A stretch of 14,690 nucleotides of DNA, from contig DJUJ01000212.1 of the NCBI GenBank assembly GCA_002438345.1, forward strand, positions 77,032 through 91,721. The letters run 5' to 3'. The DNA comes from Paenibacillus sp. UBA6285 (lineage in GTDB: Bacteria > Bacillota > Bacilli > Paenibacillales > Paenibacillaceae). Below are positions 1 through 6,577 of this stretch, one piece after another; the first letter of the stretch is position 1; every line of letters begins with the position of its first letter. The translations under genes were made by a program, and so were the position numbers. Below the pieces are notes generated by a model that was not told the DNA's origin, made no database searches, and saw only the letters and a program-made list of their open reading frames with translations.

Positions 1-1605
1 TATACCTCTCTTGGAGCTGTTATCTTTCTCGTTAAATAGGAAATGGATCGTATCTTCCTTCATACCGCAGCCATTGTCTTCTATTTTGATATAGACGCTA
101 TGATCCCGTTCCTCGCCTATGACTCTGATTTTACCCGGTTCAACCTTGTCCAGAAATCCATGGATAATGCAGTTCTCCACGATAGGCTGTAACGAAAGCT
201 TCGGAATGGATAAATCCAGAAGATGTTCTGGAATATCGATAAAAAAATGAAGCTTGTCCCCGAAACGAATTTTTTGAATCCCCAAGTATTTTTCCACATG
301 AATCAATTCATCACGTATGGTAACCATTTCTCTGCGGTTATCAATACTGTAACGCATAGTATCTGCTAGCATAGAGGTCATGTCGCATATTTCTGGAGCG
401 TTATTCATTCTCCCCATCCAATTAATCGCTTCCAAGGTGTTATAAAGAAAATGCGGATTAATCTCTGCTTGGAGAGCTCTCATTTCCAATTCATGTCCCA
501 ACGTGCGTAATTTAGCCTGATTCTCAATAGATGTGCGTAAACGGTCAACCATATTGTTAAACGAAGCTGCAAGTACTGTCAGTTCATCATTTCCGTCGTA
601 ATTCAAACGAACATTCAAATCATTAGATTCTATATTCCGCATTTCTTTGACAATTCTTATGATCGGCTTTGAAATATTCGATGCAATTGCTCGGGCCATT
701 AACATAGCAAGAAAAATGAAAATTAGAGAGCAAGCTAATACCCAGTTGCGAACAATATGAGTGTCTGAGAAAAGCTTACTTTCTGGAAATCGATATAGAT
801 AATTCCAATTCGTTAACGACGACTGATAGTAGTTATAAAAATACTTCTCTTTTCCTTCTGAAAAGAAACGGCCAGTTTGTAACTTTAATTGTTCAAATAT
901 TTCTGTATCATAAATTTGACCAATATCATCAGGATTCTGGCTCGATATAATGTAACCATCTGGATCGAGGACAACTAATTCACCGTCTATGTTCAAATCT
1001 TGTCCTTGCATAAGGTAATTGATAGCGTTTTCCTTAAAGAAAAGGACTAATGTCCCTAGTGGTTTAATCGTTGTTAAATCGTTAATCTGCCTAGTAATGG
1101 GGATAACTCGATTGCCATGAGAACTGGTACGTGTTTTCAGCCAAACAGATTTGCCATCTCCTGCTGCAGCTTCAGAAACAAACTCTTCCACATCTTCGCT
1201 TCCTAACATTTCTTGTGATGAACTAATCTGCTGCCCATTGTGGTTAATTAAGAATATGGACTCTACATCTGAATGGGAAATCAGAAAACTAGTTAATGTA
1301 TTGTATATGGACGTTAATTGATAGTAATCGCTTTCCTCTCCGGCTAAAAATCGTACCACTTGACCATTGTGAAGAAATTGAATTGAATCTTGATCCAATC
1401 GCTTTAATTGAACGTCAATAGTATTACTAATCTGGCTATTGATCGTTTGAGCGTAAGCTATGGTTTTATCCTTCATCTGCTCCCTGCTTATATATATGGA
1501 GAAAGCGCTAACCAAAGAAATTGAAACGATGATCAGAATTGGATAGGTCAACAAGAGTTTGTGTTTAATTTTATAGTTTTTTAAGCTTAAAAACTGAAGT
1601 TTCAT
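1..1605 (-). CDS. YesM-type sensor histidine kinase, 3' end beyond window
   Basis: Membrane sensor kinase of a two-component system that phosphorylates a YesN/AraC-type response regulator. The frame is open from ATG at 1605 to the left edge (535 codons). Visible in order: membrane helix at about residues 17-39, an extracytoplasmic sensing region to about 282, a second helix at about 285-307, HAMP-like linker (SKPIIRIV), the His_kinase box INPHFLYNTLE with the phospho-accepting His at residue 385, N-box (QPIVENCIIHG), and G1 box DNGCGM at 510-515. The frame leaves the window at KRGI, the start of the GIGLxNV G2 motif, so only some tens of residues are missing. An in-frame GTG at 1608 lies 8 nt after AGAGGG and is an equally good start. 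It is co-directional with the AraC gene upstream, 104 bp away. That AraC protein has no receiver domain, so the cognate regulator is probably off the left edge. Confidence 0.92.
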   Translation of the reverse strand, partial: MKLQFLSLKNYKIKHKLLLTYPILIIVSISLVSAFSIYISREQMKDKTIAYAQTINSQISNTIDVQLKRLDQDSIQFLHNGQVVRFLAGEESDYYQLTSIYNTLTSFLISHSDVESIFLINHNGQQISSSQEMLGSEDVEEFVSEAAAGDGKSVWLKTRTSSHGNRVIPITRQINDLTTIKPLGTLVLFFKENAINYLMQGQDLNIDGELVVLDPDGYIISSQNPDDIGQIYDTEIFEQLKLQTGRFFSEGKEKYFYNYYQSSLTNWNYLYRFPESKLFSDTHIVRNWVLACSLIFIFLAMLMARAIASNISKPIIRIVKEMRNIESNDLNVRLNYDGNDELTVLAASFNNMVDRLRTSIENQAKLRTLGHELEMRALQAEINPHFLYNTLEAINWMGRMNNAPEICDMTSMLADTMRYSIDNRREMVTIRDELIHVEKYLGIQKIRFGDKLHFFIDIPEHLLDLSIPKLSLQPIVENCIIHGFLDKVEPGKIRVIGEERDHSVYIKIEDNGCGMKEDTIHFLFNEKDNSSKRGI

Positions 1606-1632
1606 CACAGTCACGTCCCTCTTTATTCCATG

Positions 1633-1653
1633 TGTAATGTGAAAAATATTACA
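1633..1653. promoter_or_regulatory. Perfect inverted repeat in kinase leader, possible operator
   Basis: TGTAAT and ATTACA face each other across 9 bp, giving a 21-bp dyad with perfect 6-bp arms about 28 bp before the kinase start. It has no T-tract and few G-C pairs, so it is not a terminator. The geometry suits a dimeric repressor or activator site. The binding protein is unknown. Confidence 0.35.
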
Positions 1654-1709
1654 TAAGTAGTATGATGCATAGATTTAATTTCCCGATATCACCTAACTAA
1701 AAAATCTCG

Positions 1710-2567
1710 TTAATAACTAATCTTTCTTTCTCCATTCACACGGAATTTATGAGGCGTCATGTTGAACTGTCGTTTGAACAAGTCATAGAAGTAACTCACA
1801 TTCTCGAACCCAACCTCGAGGCAAATGTCGACAATCTCCATATCCGTTTTAAGAAGTAGATTTTCAGCATAGGACAATCTGAGTCGATTAATATATTGAA
1901 TCGGGGTAGTTCCCAAATGTTTCTTAAACATTCGGCATAAATAGGCATGAGACTTGCCTGACACTCGGAGCATGGCTGAAGTTCCCTCCGTAAAATTTTC
2001 TTTTTTCTTCATTTCCGTGGATAACTCCTGCAACCATGCTGGCTGCTCGCTCCAATCTGGACTATCGTCCATCGTCATGTAACGTGTGAATAACTCTGCC
2101 AGCAAAGCTCTTACTTCAGCTTTTACACGGGCTTTGTCTGTATGTGGGATGAGGTTCAACCGATCAAGCCGATATCGTACGTACTCCTTCTCAGTCTTAG
2201 AGAGTCTTACCGTTGGGGGCATATCTGGACTTAGAATTTTGAGCTTGGGAAACCCTTCTCCAAGGTAATCGAACAGTGCATCAATTACTTCCTTATGAAA
2301 TGATAGGTTAATAAACTGGCAATCACCTTCATCCGTTTGCTCATAATAATGTACATCTCTATCTCGAATGAATACGAGTGTATTTTCTTCAAGCCGTTCT
2401 CTAGTCCCATTAATACAATGGATTACACTACCCTTCAATATAAGAAAAAGTTCAAAGAAATCATGTGTATGAATTTCCGCTGTATTCTTAACTGATGTGA
2501 TAAATCGATAATGTGCCTGAATGTCTGAATCAATTCCTTCTGAAGCAAACAGCTTTATAGCATTCAT
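1710..2567 (-). CDS. AraC-family transcriptional regulator with N-terminal cupin
   Basis: One-component DNA-binding regulator of about 285 residues, a normal length for cupin-AraC sugar regulators. The N-terminal half is a ligand-binding cupin with HTHDFFELF at about residues 33-41. The C-terminal ~100 residues carry two helix-turn-helix units: the first around SGKSHAYLCRMFKKHLG, the second around VGFENVSYFYDLFKRQF, followed by the family signature end TPHKFR. There is no receiver domain, so it should respond to a small molecule rather than phosphorylation. An upstream in-frame TTG at 2582 could extend it by 5 residues, but TTGGAG (2576-2581 on the minus strand) lies about 9 nt before ATG 2567 and nothing comparable precedes the TTG. 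It is divergent from the DUF1861-like gene, its most likely target. The sugar ligand is not deducible. Confidence 0.9.
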   Translation of the reverse strand: MNAIKLFASEGIDSDIQAHYRFITSVKNTAEIHTHDFFELFLILKGSVIHCINGTRERLEENTLVFIRDRDVHYYEQTDEGDCQFINLSFHKEVIDALFDYLGEGFPKLKILSPDMPPTVRLSKTEKEYVRYRLDRLNLIPHTDKARVKAEVRALLAELFTRYMTMDDSPDWSEQPAWLQELSTEMKKKENFTEGTSAMLRVSGKSHAYLCRMFKKHLGTTPIQYINRLRLSYAENLLLKTDMEIVDICLEVGFENVSYFYDLFKRQFNMTPHKFRVNGERKISY

Positions 2568-2576
2568 TTCTACAGT

Positions 2577-2580
2577 CTCC
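2577..2580 (-). promoter_or_regulatory. Ribosome binding site deciding the AraC start
   Basis: GGAG on the minus strand, 9 nt before ATG 2567. It overlaps the alternative TTG start at 2582 and therefore favours the shorter, 285-residue protein. Confidence 0.6.
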
Positions 2581-2601
2581 AATCTTCAATCTTCAATCTT
2601 C
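2581..2601. repeat. Three tandem copies of a 7-bp unit
   Basis: The heptamer AATCTTC is repeated three times without mismatch in the leader of the AraC gene, directly upstream of its ribosome site. It could be a slippage-prone tract that changes leader length, or simply a neutral microsatellite. Confidence 0.6.
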
Positions 2602-2699
2602 TATCATGTCAAAATAACATAATTGATAATCAAAAAAAAGCAAGATTTGCTGTGTTACATACGTTACCCTAGAAATAGGGAGTATAAATTGCGGATAAT

Positions 2700-2705
2700 A
2701 AGGAG
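2700..2705 (+). promoter_or_regulatory. Ribosome binding site deciding the DUF1861-like start
   Basis: AAGGAG lies 2 nt before ATG 2708 but 8 nt before ATG 2714. The second ATG has the normal spacing and is the preferred start. Confidence 0.6.
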
Positions 2706-2713
2706 ACATGAAC

Positions 2714-3676
2714 ATGAATCTTATAGAACAGCGTTTGCGATTTGAAGAGAACAAACATATATATGAAAGCAGTAAACTTACTTTTCACAGTATGCCTGGA
2801 TTTGATGTGTACAATGTATCGATTCCATTGGAATTTAATGGAAAACGTTATATTTACGGACGCATCGAAAAACGTGAAGAATGGGCTCGTTCCTGGGTAC
2901 GCATGTTTGAGGAGAGCGGCAAGGATGAATGGACACTGGTACCAGACTCAATGATTTATCAGCTTGAAGATCCCTATATGAGCGTTATTGGGAACACCTT
3001 CGTGTTTGGTGGAACGCATGTTCGCTACAAACAAGGAAATATAGACACATACTTCGGTTACTTCTATAGAGGCACCGACCTAAACGACCTCTATTACTTC
3101 ACGACTGGTCCAGATAATATGAAAGACATTCGATTAGTGGAAATGCCAGGCAATAAAATCGGAGTATTCTCCAGACCACGTGGGGAGGATGTTCGTGCAA
3201 AATACGGTAGTGAATCACTAATCGGATTTACCGTCATCAACAGTCTGGATGAGCTCTCAAACGATGTCATTGAGAATGCTCCATATATTCCAGATTTGTT
3301 CGCTAAGGATGAATGGGGTGGCTGTAATCAAGCCTATTATTTGGAAAGCGGCAAAATCGGGGTAATTGGACACATCTGCTACAAATCAATTGATGAGAAT
3401 GGCCAGACGATTCAGAGCTACATGAATATGTCTTTTGTTCTTGATCCAGCTACGTACAAAGCATTAGACCTCAAGATCATTGGTACACGCTCCTGCTATC
3501 CAGAAGGGCCAGCTAAAAAGCCCTCTCTCACAGATTGCGCCTTCACGGCTGGTATCGAGATGCGCCAAGATGGAAAAGTTAACCTATACAGTGGCATTGG
3601 TGATACAGAGGCTGGAAGGATTGTGATTGATTATCCTTTTGAAGGATACGGCCAAATTGTAACGTTCGGCGCATAA
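2714..3676 (+). CDS. DUF1861-like (MTP-1 family) beta-propeller protein, putative glycan enzyme
   Basis: Soluble protein of 320 residues with no signal peptide or membrane helix. Short beta-strand-rich blocks with repeated aromatic and glycine turns (for example NVSIPLEFNGKRYIYGRIE near the N-terminus, SVIGNTFVFGGTHVR in the first third, and DYPFEGYGQI at the C-terminus) fit a five-bladed propeller like GH130 mannoside phosphorylases. From memory the overall pattern resembles the DUF1861 / MTP-1 group, whose reaction is not established. This is recognition by eye, not a database match. The start at 2714 was chosen by ribosome-site spacing (ATG 2708 would add two residues). It is divergent from the cupin-AraC gene with about 145 bp between starts, and no other gene follows in the same operon, so it is probably a single-gene target of that regulator. 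A role in beta-mannoside or other glycan handling is inference. Confidence 0.6.
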   Translation: MNLIEQRLRFEENKHIYESSKLTFHSMPGFDVYNVSIPLEFNGKRYIYGRIEKREEWARSWVRMFEESGKDEWTLVPDSMIYQLEDPYMSVIGNTFVFGGTHVRYKQGNIDTYFGYFYRGTDLNDLYYFTTGPDNMKDIRLVEMPGNKIGVFSRPRGEDVRAKYGSESLIGFTVINSLDELSNDVIENAPYIPDLFAKDEWGGCNQAYYLESGKIGVIGHICYKSIDENGQTIQSYMNMSFVLDPATYKALDLKIIGTRSCYPEGPAKKPSLTDCAFTAGIEMRQDGKVNLYSGIGDTEAGRIVIDYPFEGYGQIVTFGA

Positions 3677-3961
3677 TATAAATTATTGATCACTTAGGAA
3701 TATACCGAAAAGAGATTAAGCCCCGGGCGCGTTGTTTCATGCTAATTTTATATTATATACCATGATTGGATCTGTGGAAGAAAGAAGTACTTTTATTTGG
3801 GTATCGCCCAAAGATAAGGATAAACTATGCTCCTGAATAAATGCCAAGAAACCGCTGGATGAAGGATAGCGGTTTCTTTCATTTTAGAGTCGATGTGAAG
3901 TAATCTGGAGAGCTAATAGAGATTTTCGATCTAAAAATGATATGGTGAACTCTATCAAAAC
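3677..3961. other. Gene-poor stretch with a hairpin and probable pseudogene debris
   Basis: No convincing gene. It holds a 24-codon ATG-started frame at 3762-3836 without a ribosome site, a GC-rich patch (CCCCGGGCGCG near 3721) in otherwise AT-rich DNA, and a long-stem hairpin at 3846-3878. The right end probably grades into the decayed upstream part of the GGDEF-EAL pseudogene. Confidence 0.5.
3846..3878 (+). terminator. Probable rho-independent terminator hairpin
   Basis: Perfect 11-bp stem AAGAAACCGCT / AGCGGTTTCTT around an 11-nt loop, followed by a T-rich TCATTTTA rather than a clean T-run. It sits 170 bp after the DUF1861-like stop and could end that transcript. The reverse strand also has an A/T-rich flank, so it may act in both directions. 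Confidence 0.55.
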
Positions 3962-4302
3962 TTGCCGATACAGATAGCGCGGCGGATGGAATAGGTGAGT
4001 TCCAGCTACAATTATGCGGTGGTTGCCCTGTGGAGCGTAATGAGTAAGGAGGAGTTTGTCGTGCACTATCAGCCGTTGGTGGAGATGAGCACGGAGAGAA
4101 TTCGAGGCGTGGAGGCGCTGCTGCGTTGGACGCATCCAGAGATGGGGCCGATCTCGCCATCTGTCTTCATCCCGTTGGCCGAGCAGACAGGAGTCATCGT
4201 CGAGCTGGGTGAGTGGGTTCTTAAAGAGGCATGCAGGCAGGTGCGGGACTGGAAGCATACTGGTAATCCCGATCTGACGTTAGCAGTCAACATTTCAATC
4301 CG

Positions 4303-4316
4303 CCAGTTTCCAGTTT
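4303..4316. repeat. 7-bp tandem duplication causing a frameshift
   Basis: CCAGTTT occurs twice in immediate succession inside the EAL reading frame. Deleting one copy joins R-Q-F directly to R-S-P-K-F in the frame that continues to ELEVTES. This is the visible inactivating lesion. Confidence 0.85.
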
Positions 4317-4484
4317 AGGTCGCCCAAATTCGCATCGAAGGTGTTAAGTATTCTGGAAGAGATGGACTTCGAACCCGCTCTTTTGGAGCTGGAAGTTACG
4401 GAGAGTATGGTGCAGAACTTGAACGAATCGATCACGATTCTGGGTGAACTCAGGAGCCAAGGCATGAAAATTTCAATCGACGAC

Positions 4485-4537
4485 TTCGGAACGGGGTACT
4501 CTTCTCTCAGTATTTCGGAACGGGTTATTCATCGTTG
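4485..4537. repeat. Imperfect repeat of the EAL FGTGYSSL motif at a fusion point
   Basis: The motif FGTGYSSL is encoded from 4485 and again from 4514, 29 bp later and in another frame. The two copies differ almost only at synonymous positions (GGG/GGT, TAC/TAT, TCT/TCA, TCT/TCG, CTC/TTG), so they are diverged homologues joined together, not a recent local duplication. Confidence 0.8.
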
Positions 4538-4834
4538 AATTATATATCAACTATTCCATTCGATGTACTGAAGATAGACAAATCCTTCATTGATGAAATT
4601 GGCACTGACCCTACGAAGTCAGCACTTGTAAAGACAATTATCCAACTCTCACATTCCATGGGTGCTAAAGTCGTTGCTGAGGGTGTAGAAACACAAGAAC
4701 AACTAAAATTACTTGAAAATATGGAATGCGATATTATTCAGGGTTATCTGTTCAGCAAACCTTTGTCTAGTCACGATTTAATCGAGTTTGTGAATTCTAA
4801 TTCCGCCTGGAATAACGGGTGAAAGACTTGCTAT

Positions 4835-4863
4835 TGTGAGGTCCCCCTATGGGGTCACTCATG
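4835..4863 (+). terminator. Weak hairpin after the EAL pseudogene
   Basis: GTGAGGTCCCC and GGGGTCAC can pair with a bulge around a short loop about 15-40 bp after the EAL stop. No T-run follows, so terminator function is doubtful. It may be a leftover of the terminator of the intact gene. Confidence 0.25.
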
Positions 4864-4980
4864 TTTGTTGTAGTTGTGGTTCACTTTAACTATCGTTTGC
4901 TGAATTGTTTAATGACGATATTTTGTACTGAACCATAATTACGAGTAGTCTGCCGTTTTGATGAAAATAGGAGGAAAACC

Positions 4981-5115
4981 GTGATCAATATTCTCGTTGT
5001 GGAGGACGATATAAAGCTAAATAAAATTGTATGTACGTATCTGAACGAAAATGGCTACCGTGCGATCGGATGCAACACCTCATTGAATCTCCCCATTATA
5101 CATTATCATTTATAG
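4981..5115 (+). pseudogene. Truncated OmpR-type response regulator (N-terminal fragment)
   Basis: GTG start 6 nt after AGGAGG (4969-4974). The first ~36 residues are a textbook receiver start: INILVVEDDIKLNKIV with the acidic pair at residues 9-10, then helix 1 and the YLNENGYRA segment. After about CNTSLN the family pattern stops; the frame reads 8 unrelated residues and ends at TAG 5113-5115. The phospho-accepting Asp (expected near residue 53), the rest of the receiver and the DNA-binding domain are missing. The fragment runs head-on into the AT-rich YesN-type gene, whose stop is at 5096, so the original gene was cut by the joining of foreign DNA. The remainder is not found elsewhere in this window. 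Confidence 0.85.
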
Positions 5116-6565
5116 TCCCTTTTTTATAATCAGAAGGATAAACGTTTGTTGTTTTGTAAAATATGTTGGTAAAGTGTCGTGGACTATTATACCCAACTAA
5201 AGATGACACTGTTTTTATTGATACTTCTTTACTTGAAGCCAATAATAATTTGGCATTATATATGCGGACTTGTGTTAAATAATCAGAAAATTTAACTTCA
5301 AATTTATCATGAAAAAGCTTGCTTACATAATTAGGGGTAAGATTATATATTTCAGATATGGTTGAAATACTAATGTCGTTCATATAATTTTTATCAATAT
5401 ATTCCCTTATTAAATTAATTTTGTCCAAGGAGGATTGACTTATATTAATTTTAAGGCTGTCATTCAAACGCAACAGCTCTTTTAAAAAAGGCATTGGTTT
5501 TATTTCTTTAAAGGTATGCCCTGTAATTTTATCGGTATAGGATATTAATGTTTTGAAGTCTATATTGAGTGATTCAAAATGGGTATTCTTTATTAAAGAT
5601 TTTATATTTATTGAGTATTCAGGTTCATTGCTATCTATATAGGCAGATATTACTTTGGAAAATAAATCTAAAAAAGCAAAATCTTCCTTGTATAATTTAG
5701 ATACTATATCTTCAATCTTCTGAACTTGCCCCGAACTGCATGCATAGATGCAGGAGGATTTTTGATTGATTTGAATTGCATTATCCAGCAAATCATAAAG
5801 TGTAATTGAACTTGTACTTAAGCAGCTAATATTTAGATTTTCATACTTGTTGTGTTTTTGTAAAATAAGGTTTAATGAATTTACGATATAACCTGAACGT
5901 TCTTTGGTAGCCTGAATTACTAATAACAAATTACCTAGCTTGGAATTAAATATAACACTTGTACTTCCAAATTTAACTATGTCATCAGTGAATTCCACCA
6001 AATCATTGCTTAAAGTTGAATACATATTATTATAGATTTCGTCATAATTTTTACATATGATAAAAAATTCAAAATATAAAAACTGTGTATTATCATTTTT
6101 TAGATTACTTTCTCTACTGTTTTTATTGTTAATTGGAGAATTGAATAGTGAAATAACTTTATGTTGGAATTTAATACTATCAAAGGATGACTCTGTTTTT
6201 ATTTTTGTTGTGAGGTCATTCAAAAGCTTTTCAAGAGTTTCACTTTCAACTGGTTTTAATAAATAGTCATCAACACCTAAAGCTATACAGCGCTTTGCAT
6301 AAGAAAAATCGGCATAAGCTGTTAATACTACAAATTTTGTATGGGGGCAACTGATTCTGGATTTTTCAATAGCAGATATTCCATCCAAATAGGGCATTTT
6401 TATATCTACAAAAGCGATTTGCGGGGAATGCTTACAGCATAATTCTATTAAGCTTTTTCCATTAGAAGCCTCAATTATTTCATAAGTATCCATCATTACT
6501 TCTGAGATTAAGCTTTTCATATAATATCTAATTAACTTATCGTCATCAGCTATTAATATTTTCAT
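5096..6565 (-). CDS. YesN-type response regulator, receiver plus AraC DNA-binding domain
   Basis: Cytoplasmic response regulator of 489 residues, typical of the long YesN class. Receiver at about 1-120: acidic cluster ADDD at 6-9, phospho-accepting Asp54 in FVDIKMP, Thr82 in VLTAY, Lys104-Pro105 in LLKPVE. Residues about 130-375 form a middle region without a motif I recognise, common in this class. The last ~105 residues are an AraC-type DNA-binding domain with two helix-turn-helix units (ISTISEIYNLTPNYVSKLFHDKF and TVSSLVGYNSPRHFTNIFYKTT) and the YPSDYK ending. The start follows AAGGGG with normal spacing. It begins 12 bp after the stop of the kinase gene, so the two form one operon and a cognate pair. 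Likely target: the divergent transporter promoter with its 9-bp direct repeats. Its stop lies within about 15 bp of the presumed island boundary. Confidence 0.93.
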   Translation of the reverse strand: MKILIADDDKLIRYYMKSLISEVMMDTYEIIEASNGKSLIELCCKHSPQIAFVDIKMPYLDGISAIEKSRISCPHTKFVVLTAYADFSYAKRCIALGVDDYLLKPVESETLEKLLNDLTTKIKTESSFDSIKFQHKVISLFNSPINNKNSRESNLKNDNTQFLYFEFFIICKNYDEIYNNMYSTLSNDLVEFTDDIVKFGSTSVIFNSKLGNLLLVIQATKERSGYIVNSLNLILQKHNKYENLNISCLSTSSITLYDLLDNAIQINQKSSCIYACSSGQVQKIEDIVSKLYKEDFAFLDLFSKVISAYIDSNEPEYSINIKSLIKNTHFESLNIDFKTLISYTDKITGHTFKEIKPMPFLKELLRLNDSLKINISQSSLDKINLIREYIDKNYMNDISISTISEIYNLTPNYVSKLFHDKFEVKFSDYLTQVRIYNAKLLLASSKEVSIKTVSSLVGYNSPRHFTNIFYKTTNVYPSDYKKGTINDNV

Positions 6566-6577
6566 AGAATCCCCTTT

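Larger units (their letters stand above)
3962..4822 (+). pseudogene. Broken GGDEF-EAL (cyclic-di-GMP phosphodiesterase) gene, three frames
   Basis: An intact relative would hydrolyse cyclic-di-GMP through its EAL domain. All hallmark pieces are present but in different frames. Frame one (to stop at about 4316) has HYQPLVE, GVEALLRW (the EAL signature) and VNISIRQF. Frame two (about 4317-4538) has ELEVTES and DDFGTGYSSLS. Frame three (about 4514-4822) has FGTGYSSLNYI, LKIDKSFI, VVAEGVET and QGYLFSKPL. The first break is a 7-bp exact duplication at 4303-4316; removing one copy restores RQFRSPKF. The second is a repeated motif at 4485-4537. Before 3995, scraps such as ADT and SSYNY suggest the C-terminus of a GGDEF domain, but this is weak. 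The first part looks richer in GC than the last, which fits two different source genes. No ribosome site precedes any fragment. Certainly not a working full-length protein. Confidence 0.88.

Noticed and set aside
2670..2684. Small palindrome CCCTAGAAATAGGG before the DUF1861-like gene
   Set aside because: Only a 5-bp stem; it could be an operator, but there is nothing to distinguish it from chance.
3762..3836. 24-codon ATG-started frame before the hairpin
   Set aside because: No ribosome site, no recognisable motif, lies in a decayed stretch.
3879..4293. Minus-strand open frames opposite the EAL pseudogene
   Set aside because: Their predicted proteins show no domain pattern, and the plus strand carries clear EAL motifs; they are complement shadows.
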